Positions 9,197-18,053 of a stretch of 64,000 nt of DNA are shown here, piece after piece. Made by a program: the position numbers and the translations under genes. The first letter of the stretch is position 1; the number at the start of each line of letters is the position of its first letter. The DNA lies in the NCBI RefSeq assembly GCF_900143625.1, contig NZ_FRFF01000045.1, positions 58,934 to 122,933 on the forward strand, read 5' to 3'. The notes under the pieces are model-generated. The model saw only the letters and a list, made by a program, of their open reading frames with translations. It ran no database searches and was not told where the DNA came from. Source of the stretch: Nocardiopsis sp. JB363. GTDB taxonomy: Bacteria; Actinomycetota; Actinomycetes; Streptosporangiales; Streptosporangiaceae.

Positions 9197-9904
9197 ATGT
9201 CCGTCGAGAGCAACGACCACCGCAAGCGCCCCCGCAGACGGGGCGATGCCCTGCTCATCGCCATCTTCGAGGCGACCATCACCGAACTGGACGAGCACGG
9301 ATACGCGGGGCTGACCATGGAACGGGTGGCCGAGCGGGCCCGGGCGAGCAAGGCTTCCCTGTACCGCAGGTGGAACACACGGTCCGCATTGGTGATGGAC
9401 GCCGTCTACCACCTGTTGCCCGACCCGGAGCAGGTCCCCGACACCGGAGAGCTGCGCGGCGACCTGTTGGCGTTGCTCCGGCAGAACGCCGCGATGCTCG
9501 ACGGCCCCGCGGGTTCGGCCCTGCGCGGGCTCCTGGCCGAGGCTCTGCCCGACCCGGAGCACGGTCGGGAGATCCGGGCGCGTTCCCAGGGACGGGGCAG
9601 GCGGATGATGGCCGAGGCGGCCCGGCGGGCGGTGGCTCGCGGGGAGATCCGGCCCGAGGCGGTGATCGGCCCACGCCTGGATGTGGGGCAGGCCCTGCTG
9701 CGCAACCACTTCCTCTTCCAGGGTTCCCCGCTCGACGACGAACTGGTGGTGGAGATCGTCGACACGGTCCTGCTCCCGCTGTTCCACGCCCCCGCTTGGA
9801 CCTTCGTCCCGGTGCGAGGGGACGAGGTGACGAACGAACCTCGGGAGGACGCATCGTCCGAAGGTGAGCGGGCGAGGGCGGAACGACCGGCGTACCGGGG
9901 CTGA
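9197..9904 (+). CDS. TetR-family transcriptional regulator
   Basis: 235 residues. The N-terminal HTH (about 16-65) includes LTMERVAERARASKASLYRRW, shortened here to its core MERVAERARASKASLYRRW. The C-terminal ligand domain is helical and the last 30 residues are charged. It starts nine bases after the Rph-like stop codon and has no ribosome site. Instead TAGGAT (9185-9190, overlapping that stop) sits six bases before the ATG, which suggests a leaderless transcript of its own in addition to readthrough. It is likely to control the Rph-like gene and the MFS gene that follows, binding the palindromes near 6382-6445. Confidence 0.85.
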   Translation: MSVESNDHRKRPRRRGDALLIAIFEATITELDEHGYAGLTMERVAERARASKASLYRRWNTRSALVMDAVYHLLPDPEQVPDTGELRGDLLALLRQNAAMLDGPAGSALRGLLAEALPDPEHGREIRARSQGRGRRMMAEAARRAVARGEIRPEAVIGPRLDVGQALLRNHFLFQGSPLDDELVVEIVDTVLLPLFHAPAWTFVPVRGDEVTNEPREDASSEGERARAERPAYRG

Positions 9905-9959
9905 TCCTTCCGGGCCGAGAGCACGGAATAACCCGTGGCCCCGGGAGAAACAGCATGGT

Positions 9960-9991
9960 ATTTTCGGCGGAATTCATCCTCCGCCGAAAAT
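9960..9991. promoter_or_regulatory. 12-bp perfect inverted repeat before the MFS gene
   Basis: ATTTTCGGCGGA and TCCGCCGAAAAT flank an 8-nt loop (9972-9979). It lies 56 bp after the tetR stop and 22 bp before the MFS start. It could terminate tetR transcription, act as an operator, or fold in the MFS leader near its ribosome site. Confidence 0.6.
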
Positions 9992-10013
9992 CCACCGCCC
10001 TGAAAGAATGACC

Positions 10014-11267
10014 ATGGCCGAAACCGAATGTCCCACACCTCCCGGAGAACGGTCGCTGCTTCGACGATTCACCGCGTACTCACTCGGCACATCCCTCGCC
10101 GACTTCGTTTACGGCGCGGTTTTCGTCACGATTTTCCTGGGGCGCGGAGCGGAACCATGGATGGTGGGATCGATCATGGCCGGCGCCAACCTGGTCGGCC
10201 TCCTCATGGAGGCGCCGAGCGGGGCGCTGGGCGACCGCTACGGACACCGGAGGCTGCTGTTCGTCGGCCTGCTGAGCTGGGGCGCCGGTTTCCTGTTCGT
10301 CGGCGCGGCGCCGACCCTGCCCCTGACCCTGGTGGGCATGTGTTTCGGCACCGTCGGTTTCGCGCTGCACTCGGGCACCATGAGCGCGATCCTGATCAAC
10401 CGGGTCGGTTCCCGGGACCGGACCACCCGAATCGCGCGGATCGTTCGTGTGGGCGCCCTGTCCGGTCGGATCGGTTCGGCGCTCGGCGCCGCTCTGGTCA
10501 TGGTGGCGGGCACATGGCTGTCACCGGGGCCACTGGTGGCCTGCGGTGGCCTGCTCCTGTTGTCCCTCGCCGCCCTGACACCGTTGAGTTTTCCCCACGT
10601 CCAAGGGCGACCGGACCGGCGGATCGGTGTGCTCGTGCTGGAGTCGGTCTCCCAGGTGCTCAGCCGGCGCTTCGCCCCGATGGTGGCGTTGGCCATGGGT
10701 GCCATGTCGGCGACGGTGCTGTTGGTGGCCTCGTGGCAGCCGATGCTGCTGGAGCGTTTCGGGCAGGACGTCCGCCTCAACGGTCTGTTCCTGCTGGTGA
10801 TGACGTTGTCCCTGGCGGCGGGGGCGGCCGCCGCGCGTTGGGTGCACCCACGCCGACCTCACGTGTGGGGCCCACTATCGGTCATGGCGATCGGGGTGCC
10901 CGTGGTGTTGGCCGCGCACGACGTGATCCCGTTGATCGTCGGCCTGGTCGCGGCCGAGTTCCTCATCGGCCTCGCGGGCGTGGTGGCGGGGGTCTGGTAC
11001 CAACTGATGTTCACCGACGCCAACCGCAACACCATGTTCTCCACGATATCGACCCTGGCCATGTTGGCCGGTGTCGCGACCAGTTTCAGTTTCGGCTGGC
11101 TGTGGGATCTTTGGGGGATTCCTGTCGCGGTTACCGTCATGGCATCGGGTGCCGTCATCGGTGGGGCCATCTCGCTCGTCCTGACCCACCTTTTCCCGGA
11201 GTCCACCGAATTCGCCGAACCGGAAAGGGATGATTCCGCTAGAAATAGTGAACCCGAGAGTTCATGA
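10014..11267 (+). CDS. MFS transporter (probable drug efflux)
   Basis: 417 residues from the ATG at 10014, which has GAAAGA seven bases upstream; the adjacent ATG at 10008 is too close to that site. About twelve hydrophobic segments are visible. The first loop after TM2 carries GALGDRYGHRRLLF (about residues 65-78), the MFS motif-A signature between helices 2 and 3. The protein would export small molecules using the proton gradient. It follows the TetR gene and could share its regulation with the Rph-like enzyme, as in many antibiotic-resistance clusters. The substrate is unknown. Confidence 0.82.
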   Translation: MAETECPTPPGERSLLRRFTAYSLGTSLADFVYGAVFVTIFLGRGAEPWMVGSIMAGANLVGLLMEAPSGALGDRYGHRRLLFVGLLSWGAGFLFVGAAPTLPLTLVGMCFGTVGFALHSGTMSAILINRVGSRDRTTRIARIVRVGALSGRIGSALGAALVMVAGTWLSPGPLVACGGLLLLSLAALTPLSFPHVQGRPDRRIGVLVLESVSQVLSRRFAPMVALAMGAMSATVLLVASWQPMLLERFGQDVRLNGLFLLVMTLSLAAGAAAARWVHPRRPHVWGPLSVMAIGVPVVLAAHDVIPLIVGLVAAEFLIGLAGVVAGVWYQLMFTDANRNTMFSTISTLAMLAGVATSFSFGWLWDLWGIPVAVTVMASGAVIGGAISLVLTHLFPESTEFAEPERDDSARNSEPESS

Positions 11268-11332
11268 CCCGAACGCCCCTCCCATTCGCCACCTTGATAA
11301 TCTTCGGGCGATCGACGTGAGGGAAGTGAGTG

Positions 11333-12379
11333 ATGATGGATCTGTCGCGGTTGTGCGGGGAACGTCCGATCGTCCAGGCGCCGTTGGCCGGGGGCGCCAC
11401 CACCCCGGACCTGGTGGCGGCGGTGAGCGCCGCCGGTGGCCTGGGGTCACTGCCGGCCGGATACCTGACCGCCGACGCGTTCGGCGCTCGGATCGCCGAG
11501 GTGCGTGGGCTGGGAACCCGGACGTTCGCGGTCAATCTGTTCGTCCCCTCCCCCTCCCGGTCCCCTGAATGCGACGACGAACTGGCCGCCTACCGCTCCG
11601 AGCTGGCGGAGGAGTCCGATCGCCTGGGTGTGGAGGTGGGGCCGGCCCGGTACGACGACGATGACTGGGACGCCAAGGTCGACCTGCTGGTCGAGGCCCG
11701 GGTGCCCGTCGTGAGCTTCACCTTCGGTTGCCCTTCCGAGGAGGTCCTGACCCGGCTGCGCGCGGTGGGATCGGCGACCGTCGTCACCGTCACCACCGTG
11801 GCGGAGGCCCTCACCGCCGTGGCCCGGGGCGCGGACGGAGTGTGCGCCCAGGGCGTGGAGGCGGGCGGCCACCGCGCCGTCTTCGACCCCGACCATGGTG
11901 AGGACCGCCCGCTGGCCGAGCTGTTGCGGGACGTGGTGCGTGCGGTGGACGTCCCGGTGATCGCCGCCGGCGGGATCATGGACGGTGCCGATGTCGCCGC
12001 GGTCCTGTCCTCCGGAGCGGCCGCTGCCCAGTCGGGCACGGCGTTCCTACGTTGCCCGGAGAGCGGCGCGCAGCCGGTCCACAAGGCCGCGCTCGCCGAC
12101 CCCGACTTCACCGAGACCTCACTGACGTGTGCGTTCACCGGCCGACCGGCGCGGGGGCTGACCAACCGCTTCATCCTCGACCACCGTGACGCCCCTCGCG
12201 CCTACCCGCAGGTGCACCACATGACCAAGCCACTGCGCGCCGCAGCGTCCCGGGCCGCCGACCCCGAGGGGATGGCGTTGTGGGCGGGGACCGGGTTCCG
12301 GCGGGCACGGGAGTTGCCGGCGGGTGAACTGGTGGCGGTGCTGCGTGATGAGGCGATCCAGGCGGGCGCCTCCCTCTGA
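11333..12379 (+). CDS. Nitronate monooxygenase (2-nitropropane dioxygenase family)
   Basis: 348 residues. Three start codons stand in a row (GTG 11330, ATG 11333, ATG 11336); AGGGAAG at 11320-11326 favours 11333 by spacing. Class I family motifs are present: PIVQAPLAGGATTPDLV (about 12-28), GVCAQGVEAGGHRAVF with the conserved EAGGH (about 165-180), and the FMN phosphate loop VIAAGGIMDGADVA (about 213-226). The enzyme uses FMN and O2 to oxidise alkyl nitronates such as propionate-3-nitronate, a natural toxin. It lies 65 bp downstream of the MFS gene and may belong to the same detoxification unit. Confidence 0.87.
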   Translation: MMDLSRLCGERPIVQAPLAGGATTPDLVAAVSAAGGLGSLPAGYLTADAFGARIAEVRGLGTRTFAVNLFVPSPSRSPECDDELAAYRSELAEESDRLGVEVGPARYDDDDWDAKVDLLVEARVPVVSFTFGCPSEEVLTRLRAVGSATVVTVTTVAEALTAVARGADGVCAQGVEAGGHRAVFDPDHGEDRPLAELLRDVVRAVDVPVIAAGGIMDGADVAAVLSSGAAAAQSGTAFLRCPESGAQPVHKAALADPDFTETSLTCAFTGRPARGLTNRFILDHRDAPRAYPQVHHMTKPLRAAASRAADPEGMALWAGTGFRRARELPAGELVAVLRDEAIQAGASL

Positions 12380-12424
12380 GGGCCCCGGCCCCGGTCCCGG
12401 TCCCGATTCCGGTTCAGGCCCGGT

Positions 12425-13804
12425 TCAGGCCCGGCCGGTGGGACGGGGCCAGTCATCGGTGAGCGCCACCAGCCCGTCCGGCAGGTCCACGCGCCAGCAG
12501 GCACGGTCGTGGCCTCCGTTGTACTCGGTGAGAGTGGCGAAGCCATTCGGTCGCCCCAGCTCCGTCCCCCGCTCGCAGAGGGCTTCGTGGACCCGCCGGT
12601 TGGCGCCGATGAGGGCCCACTCGTGCAGGCCGGCGCTGAGGTGGACGCGCCCCGGGAGGGTGTCGGCCTCGGTGGACAAGTGGACCATGTGTTCGGACTC
12701 CCCTCCGGTCCCGGCGACGTTGGGCCACCAGTAGGAGCCCGACTGCGAGAGGACCCGGCCGAACCGTTCGGGCGCCCGCAGCGCCGCGTACAGGGAGGTG
12801 AGTCCGCCCAGGCTCTGTCCCGCCACGAGCGTGCGCTCGGGGTCGTCGGTGATCGGGTGCAGGTTCCGCAGCCAGGCCGGGAGTTCAGTGTCGAGGAAGG
12901 ACACGAAGGGGTCGTGGCAGGCGAGTTCGCGCATGCGGGTGCCCGGATCGAGGCTGTCGACCATGACGGTGAGCATCGGTGGCAGTGCGCCCTCGGCGAT
13001 CAACCCGTCGAGCAGGGGCGCCAAGGGCAGGTCGTGCCAGGTCCGGCCGTCGAGGAGCACGACGACCGGCCAGGGCTCTCTCTCGGCCGGCGCGACCGCG
13101 GGTCGGTGGACCCAGACCGTGCGGGTGTTGTCCAGGTGCCGTGAGGCGACGCGGTGCTCGGTGACCTCCCCCGCCCGGGCGTCGCCGCGCACCCGGTGTC
13201 GGAGCTCGGCCGGGGCCTCGGGTAGGGAGACCACCGAGTGGTGTTCGTCCAGCCGTTCCCGGGAGCGTGGGTCGGGCCGGGCGTGGGTGAGCGCGTCGAA
13301 CCAGCGGGCGACGGAGGACCGGTCGTCGGGTTCGGCGACGGCGAGCGCCCGTTCCCGGCGCAGGCGGGTCATGGCGGACAGCGCGTTCTCCGGGGGCCGC
13401 GAACCGTCCGCGGGGACGGGTGCGACCGTGTAGGAGGCTCGCCAGTCCGAACGCATCCGGTAGGTGAGGTGCCACACATCGGTGCCGGGGACACGGTCCA
13501 TACGGTTCTCGTCGTAGGAGTCGGCGTCGGCGATCTTGTTCGCCACCAGGACGACGTCGGCGAGTTCGTCTCCTCCTCGCCACAGGAAGGTGGCGGTGCG
13601 ATGACCGTCGTCGTCGAGCTCACCGACGATCGGGGTACCGGTCTCCTCGACCCCGCGCCAGAAGGCGCCGAGGTCGGCCTTCCCCGTGGCGGCGACCCGT
13701 TCGAGTTCCTCGATCAGCGGCGAGGTGCCGCGTGGGGGCCGGGTAGCGCGCTTGAGGCGCGGCGGCACGGTCATGAGGGCGTTGGTTTTCACACTGTGTG
13801 ACAT
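12425..13804 (-). CDS. Enterochelin esterase (Fes)-like siderophore hydrolase
   Basis: 459 residues from the ATG at 13802-13804; an in-frame ATG at 13810 would overlap the iron box, and the -10-like TATCCT (13813-13818) eight bases away suggests a leaderless transcript from 13804. The N-terminal Enterochelin_N domain (about 30-175) shows FWRGVEETGTPIV, TATFLWRGG and DWRASYTVAPV. The C-terminal esterase domain has catalytic Ser331 in VAGQSLGGLTSLYAAL and His432 in YNGGHDRACWR. Fes enzymes cleave ester bonds of ferric catechol macrolactones in the cytoplasm to free iron. It is divergent from a siderophore-binding lipoprotein across an iron box, so iron control is likely. Confidence 0.87.
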   Translation of the reverse strand: MSHSVKTNALMTVPPRLKRATRPPRGTSPLIEELERVAATGKADLGAFWRGVEETGTPIVGELDDDGHRTATFLWRGGDELADVVLVANKIADADSYDENRMDRVPGTDVWHLTYRMRSDWRASYTVAPVPADGSRPPENALSAMTRLRRERALAVAEPDDRSSVARWFDALTHARPDPRSRERLDEHHSVVSLPEAPAELRHRVRGDARAGEVTEHRVASRHLDNTRTVWVHRPAVAPAEREPWPVVVLLDGRTWHDLPLAPLLDGLIAEGALPPMLTVMVDSLDPGTRMRELACHDPFVSFLDTELPAWLRNLHPITDDPERTLVAGQSLGGLTSLYAALRAPERFGRVLSQSGSYWWPNVAGTGGESEHMVHLSTEADTLPGRVHLSAGLHEWALIGANRRVHEALCERGTELGRPNGFATLTEYNGGHDRACWRVDLPDGLVALTDDWPRPTGRA

Positions 13805-13809
13805 TGACA

Positions 13810-13828
13810 TAAGGATAGCCTTGCCTAA
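13810..13828. promoter_or_regulatory. Iron box (IdeR/DmdR-type operator)
   Basis: TAAGGATAGCCTTGCCTAA matches the actinobacterial DtxR/IdeR consensus TTAGGTTAGGCTAACCTAA at about 14-15 of 19 positions. It lies in the 35-bp gap between the divergent esterase and lipoprotein genes and overlaps the -10-like element of the esterase gene, so one repressor dimer pair could shut both promoters when iron is plentiful. Confidence 0.8.
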
Positions 13829-13839
13829 CCATTGCTTCC

Positions 13840-14841
13840 ATGAAGCGTATTCCCTCTCACCCCACCCTGGTGACCAGTGTCGCCACAGCGGCGGCCGCCC
13901 TGCTACTGCTCACCGCCTGCGGAACCGACTCCTCGTCCGACGATCCCACCGACACGGCGGGTGATGGCGGAACCCGGACCGTGAGCCACGTGTACGGCGA
14001 GACCGAAATCCCCGCGGACCCGACCAGCGTGGTCTCGGTGAGCGTCACCAGCACCGCCACCCTGCTCAGTCTCGACGTTCCGGTCACGGCTTCCTCCACC
14101 ACCTCCCCCGGTCCGCTCACCGACGACAACGGCTTCTTCTCCCAATGGGCCGACCTCGCCGTCGAGCGTGAGGTCGAGCCCCTCCCCGGCCCCGAGGTCT
14201 CCCTGGAAGCGGTCGGTGCCGCCGGACCCGACCTCATCGTCGGCAACGGCTTCGGCGCCGACTCCGTCGACGAGAGCACCTACGAACAGTTGTCGGAGAT
14301 CGCGCCCACCGTGGTCCTCGGCGAGGGTGACGTCCCGTGGACCGAACTCACCGAGCAGTACGGGGACGCCTTCGACCGGCAGGACCTCGCCGCCGAGATC
14401 GCGCAGGCGTACGAGGAACTCGTCACCGAGTCCTCCGAGGCCCTGTCGCACGAGAACGACGTGGTGATGCTCACCGGCACACCGGACGGCTTCAACGTCT
14501 TCACCCCCGCGTCGGCGCAGGGCAAGCTGCTCGCCGACCTGGGCCTGACCCAGCACGAGATGCCCGAGGACCTCACGGCCGACGGCGCCCAGGGCGGGGC
14601 GGGCCGCACCGACATCGTCCAGCTCTCCCCCGAGCGCGCCTCCGACTTCGACGACAGCACCCTGCTGTTCGTCAACATGCAGGGCGAGGAGATCACCGAC
14701 TACGTCGAGAGCTACCCGACCCTGGAAAACGTCCCGGCCTACGAGGACGACCGCGTCTTCACCGTGGGCGCGGAGGGGTTCCGGCTGGACTACTACAGCT
14801 CCCGCCTGATCAGCGAGCGTCTGGTCGAGCACCTGGGCTGA
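13840..14841 (+). CDS. Iron-siderophore ABC transporter substrate-binding lipoprotein
   Basis: 333 residues with a lipoprotein signal: hydrophobic stretch 14-24 and lipobox LTAC with Cys27. The mature part is a periplasmic-binding-protein-like fold of the FepB/FhuD type (PF01497): GETEIPADPTSVVSVSV near the start, the GPDLIVGNGFG strand (about 127-137), a long linking helix (DLAAEIAQAYEELV) and a C-terminal DRVFTVGAEGF. It would capture a ferric siderophore at the cell surface and pass it to an FecCD-type permease not present in this window. It is divergent from the Fes-like esterase and shares the iron box. The start lacks a ribosome site, so a leaderless message is possible. Confidence 0.88.
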   Translation: MKRIPSHPTLVTSVATAAAALLLLTACGTDSSSDDPTDTAGDGGTRTVSHVYGETEIPADPTSVVSVSVTSTATLLSLDVPVTASSTTSPGPLTDDNGFFSQWADLAVEREVEPLPGPEVSLEAVGAAGPDLIVGNGFGADSVDESTYEQLSEIAPTVVLGEGDVPWTELTEQYGDAFDRQDLAAEIAQAYEELVTESSEALSHENDVVMLTGTPDGFNVFTPASAQGKLLADLGLTQHEMPEDLTADGAQGGAGRTDIVQLSPERASDFDDSTLLFVNMQGEEITDYVESYPTLENVPAYEDDRVFTVGAEGFRLDYYSSRLISERLVEHLG

Positions 14842-14986
14842 TCCCTCCCCTCCTGCCACGATTCCTTCCATGACCCGGAGCCGCCTCCCGACGGCCCCGG
14901 GTCCGCGCTTCACCGGCCTTCACCGGACGAATTGTCGGTGGGGCGGGGTACGGTCGCCGCCTCCCCCACTTCCGGAAGGCGGCGCG

Positions 14987-16159
14987 GTGCCCCCGACGAA
15001 CACCCGCGAGTCCCCTTGGCGGTTCAGCCGCGACGAACGCACCCTCGTGCTGGGCGCCCTGCTCAACTCGATGGCGTTCTTCGCCGCCCTGCCGTTCGCT
15101 GCGCTCTACCTCGCCGATCGCACGGATCTACCGACCGCGGGCATCGGGGCGGTGGTCGGTGGCATCCCCCTGATCGCGGCGCTGGGCGGCCTGGCCGGCG
15201 GGATGCTCGCCGACCGTTTCGGCACGGTCCGGCTGATGCGGCTGGGACTGCTCTCGAACGTCCTGGTCTACGTCGCGCTGGCCTTCGTCACCGCGCCGGT
15301 CGCCATCATCGCCCTGTTCCTGTGCCTGGGAGTGGGGCGCACGATGGTCGAACCCAGCATGAAGAAGCTGCTGTCGCTGGCCGACACCGGCGATGGGCGG
15401 ATCTTCCGGGTCCGCTACATCACCCTGTGCCTGGGCGCGATCGTCGGCCCCGCCGTGGGCGGGCTGCTCTACCACGCGAGCCCGACGGCGTTCTTCCTGG
15501 TGCCCGCCGCCTTCTTCGCCCTGTACCTGGCGGTGATGGTCGTTCGTGGCGGCGAGTTGGCACGCCTGGACTCCCCGGCCTCCGGTGGTGCCGACGCCGC
15601 TTGGACCGCGGCCCTACGTGATCCGCTGCTCTTGGCCGCGATCGGCGCCGGCGCGGTGGTCTTCCTGGTGTTCTCCCAGATGGACACGGCGATCCCGCTG
15701 TACATGAAGGGGACCTACGGGGATCGGACGGAGTACCTGTTCGCGTCGTTGCTGGTGGTCAACGCCGTGCTGGCGTTGTTGGTGCAGCCTCTGGTGATCC
15801 GACTGTCCGAACGTCTGCCCCATGGCCCATTGGTGACGTCGGGCTGTGCGTGCTTCGCGGTGGCGTTCGCCTTCGTGTGGCTGGGGACGAGCAATGTGGT
15901 GGCGCTGTACGTGGCCATCGTGTTCTGGACCCTGGGTGAGGCGATCCTGCTGCCGTTGCCGGACATCGCGGTGCACGCCATCGCCACCGACGATCGCAAG
16001 GGCACCTACTTCGGCCTGTCCGAGCTTCGTTACCTCGGGTTCTTCGCCGGCCCCGTCCTGGGCGGGGTGCTTCTGGACCTGTCCGCCCCGGTCTACTTCA
16101 CCGGCATGGCCCTGGCGATCTTCCTCTGCGTACCGCTCCTCTCGCGCACCGCGAGGTAG
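14987..16159 (+). CDS. MFS transporter (possible siderophore exporter)
   Basis: 390 residues from the GTG at 14987, which has GGAAGG seven bases upstream. The open frame begins at 14870, but those 39 residues are Pro/Arg-rich and unlike the family. About twelve hydrophobic segments; the motif-A loop reads GGMLADRFGTVRLMRLG (about 65-81). It lies 145 bp after the siderophore-binding lipoprotein on the same strand, so an EntS-like role in siderophore export is a reasonable guess, but the sequence gives no direct substrate evidence. It is convergent with the ABC exporter genes. Confidence 0.78.
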   Translation: MPPTNTRESPWRFSRDERTLVLGALLNSMAFFAALPFAALYLADRTDLPTAGIGAVVGGIPLIAALGGLAGGMLADRFGTVRLMRLGLLSNVLVYVALAFVTAPVAIIALFLCLGVGRTMVEPSMKKLLSLADTGDGRIFRVRYITLCLGAIVGPAVGGLLYHASPTAFFLVPAAFFALYLAVMVVRGGELARLDSPASGGADAAWTAALRDPLLLAAIGAGAVVFLVFSQMDTAIPLYMKGTYGDRTEYLFASLLVVNAVLALLVQPLVIRLSERLPHGPLVTSGCACFAVAFAFVWLGTSNVVALYVAIVFWTLGEAILLPLPDIAVHAIATDDRKGTYFGLSELRYLGFFAGPVLGGVLLDLSAPVYFTGMALAIFLCVPLLSRTAR

Positions 16160-16248
16160 AACCCACCACTTGGCGACGATGGGAAACACCAGGCCATGAG
16201 GACTGGCATCGATCACTTCGACACGGCCCGCGAGACCACGGCCTCCGC

Positions 16249-17049
16249 TCAGCGGGCGCTGATGCGGATGTAGCGGTTGAGGGCGAGGGGCGCGAAGACG
16301 GCGATGATGGCCGCTGAGGACAGCACCGCGTAGAGCACCGGGTTCTCCGCGGGCCATCCGGTGGGCTGGGCCAGCCCTGCCGGCGGCGCGTTTCCGAACA
16401 GCTCCCGGGCGGCCGAGGCCACGGCCGTGACCGGGTTCCACTCCGCGAACACGCGCAGTGGGGCGGGCATGGCCTCGATGGAGACGAAGGCGCCCGAGAC
16501 GAAGGCGACCGGGAAGAGCCAGACCAGGCCCAGGCTCTGGGCCACCTCCACGCTGCGGGCGGTGAGTGCGATGAAGACGCCGATCCAGGAGGTCGCGAAG
16601 GCGAAGAACAGCAGCACCGCGATACCGAGGAGCGCCTCGCTCGGACCCGTGGTGACGCGCCAGCCGATGAGCAGACCGCACACCGCGGTGACCAGGAGCG
16701 ACAGGGAGCTGGTGGACAGGTCGGAGATGGTACGGCCCAGGATGACCGCGATGCGCGACATGGGCAGTGACCGGTAACGGTCGACGAGGCCCTTCTGGAG
16801 GTCGTTGGCGAGCCCGACCGCGGTGAAGGACGAGTTGAACAGCAGGGTCTGCGCGAAGATCCCCCCGATCAGGAACTCACGGTACTCCGGTCCCCCCAGG
16901 CTGCCCCCGAAGACGAAGGCGAGCAGCAGGACGAACATCACCGGCTGGATCACCCCGGAGACCATGGAACCCGGTGTCCTGAGGACGTTGAGCAGATTGC
17001 GGTGGGCGACCACGCCACTGTCGGACACCGATCGGATGAGCGTGTTCAC
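16249..17049 (-). CDS. ABC-2 type permease (DrrB-like)
   Basis: 266 residues, six predicted membrane segments. It matches the DrrB/antibiotic-exporter ABC-2 family: HRNLLNVLRTPGSMV at the N-terminus, the conserved cytoplasmic loop LQKGLVDRYRSLPMSR (about 84-99), and the segment FVSGAFVSIEAMP followed by FAEWNPVTAVASAAR near 190-215. It pairs with the ATPase gene upstream by a 4-bp overlap (ATGA). Such pairs export natural products such as daunorubicin. Placed downstream of mbtH and the NRPS, it probably exports the NRPS product. Confidence 0.87.
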   Translation of the reverse strand: MNTLIRSVSDSGVVAHRNLLNVLRTPGSMVSGVIQPVMFVLLLAFVFGGSLGGPEYREFLIGGIFAQTLLFNSSFTAVGLANDLQKGLVDRYRSLPMSRIAVILGRTISDLSTSSLSLLVTAVCGLLIGWRVTTGPSEALLGIAVLLFFAFATSWIGVFIALTARSVEVAQSLGLVWLFPVAFVSGAFVSIEAMPAPLRVFAEWNPVTAVASAARELFGNAPPAGLAQPTGWPAENPVLYAVLSSAAIIAVFAPLALNRYIRISAR

Positions 17050-18032
17050 CTCGGGCCTCCGGCCGCTGGTGCGGGCACGGCCGCCTTCTCGTCCTGCCCG
17101 GTGAGTTCCAGGAAGACCTCGTCCAGGGTGGGGCGGCGCAGCGCCACCTCCACGACGGGGACCCCGCCGCGTTCCAGCGCGGCGAGCGCGTGGGTCAGCG
17201 ACGTCTGACCCCCTGAGGTCGCCACGGACAGCCGGCGGGCGCCCCGGTCCGTCTCGGGTCGGCCGCTGCCGTGGTCGGCGACGATCCCCGCCGCCGAGTC
17301 CAGGTCCGCGGCGTCGGCGAGGACGAAGTCCATCCTCGAACCCCCGATGTGTTCCTTGAGCGCGTCCGCGCTGCCCCGGGCGATCACGACCCCCTTGTCG
17401 ATGACCACGATCGTGTCCGAAAGCTGGTCGGCTTCCTCCAGGTACTGCGTGGTCAGCAGGACGGTGGTGCCGTCCTCCACCAGGGCGGAGACGACCTCCC
17501 AGGTGTCCATCCGCCCGCGCGGGTCCAGGCCGGTGGTGGGTTCGTCGAGGACGACCACCTCCGGCCGGGCCACCAGGGCCCCGGCCAGGTCCAGGCGGCG
17601 GCGCATACCGCCCGAGTAGGCGACCGAACGCTGATCGGCCGCGTCCGAGAGCCGGAACCGACGCAACAGCTCGCGGGCGCGCTCGGTGGCCTGCCTACGG
17701 TTCATCCCGTACAGGCGGCCCACCATGCGCAGGTTCTCGAAGCCGGTGAGTTTCTCGTCCACGGCCGCGTACTGGCCGGAGAGCCCGATGCTGCGGCGGA
17801 CGGCCCCGGGGTCGGTCACGACATCGTGCCCGGCGACGCGGACCCGTCCGCTGTCGGGCCGGAGCAGGGTGGTCAGAACTCGTACCGCGGTGGTCTTGCC
17901 GGCCCCGTTGGGGCCCAGCAGGCCGAGGACGTGCCCGCGCGGCACTCGCAGATCGATGCCCTGGAGCGCCTGGTGCTTGCCGAAGGACTTACTCAGGCCC
18001 TCGACATCGATGACATGGTCTTCGGGGTTCAC
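17046..18032 (-). CDS. ABC transporter ATP-binding protein (DrrA-like)
   Basis: 328 residues. Walker A GPNGAGKTT (about 40-48), signature YSGGMRRRLDLAGAL (about 140-154), Walker B VVVLDEPTTGLDPRGR (about 160-175) and the switch histidine position replaced by glutamine in LLTTQYLEEADQLSD, as is usual in the DrrA family. A C-terminal extension of about 90 residues (215-328) is typical of DrrA and stabilises the permease partner. It overlaps the permease gene by 4 bp and follows mbtH after a 60-bp gap that contains a very strong hairpin, so expression may be partly uncoupled from the NRPS. Confidence 0.9.
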   Translation of the reverse strand: MNPEDHVIDVEGLSKSFGKHQALQGIDLRVPRGHVLGLLGPNGAGKTTAVRVLTTLLRPDSGRVRVAGHDVVTDPGAVRRSIGLSGQYAAVDEKLTGFENLRMVGRLYGMNRRQATERARELLRRFRLSDAADQRSVAYSGGMRRRLDLAGALVARPEVVVLDEPTTGLDPRGRMDTWEVVSALVEDGTTVLLTTQYLEEADQLSDTIVVIDKGVVIARGSADALKEHIGGSRMDFVLADAADLDSAAGIVADHGSGRPETDRGARRLSVATSGGQTSLTHALAALERGGVPVVEVALRRPTLDEVFLELTGQDEKAAVPAPAAGGPR

Positions 18033-18053
18033 GCCACTCCCTTCGTGGTCGGT

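Noticed and set aside
12411..12436. Tandem GGTTCAGGCCC-like units at the end of the esterase gene
   Set aside because: Only two copies overlapping the stop codon region of a GC-rich gene end; too short to call a repeat element.
14870..14986. Earlier ATG for the MFS protein
   Set aside because: The 39 extra residues are Pro/Arg-rich and precede a well-spaced GGAAGG plus GTG at 14987.
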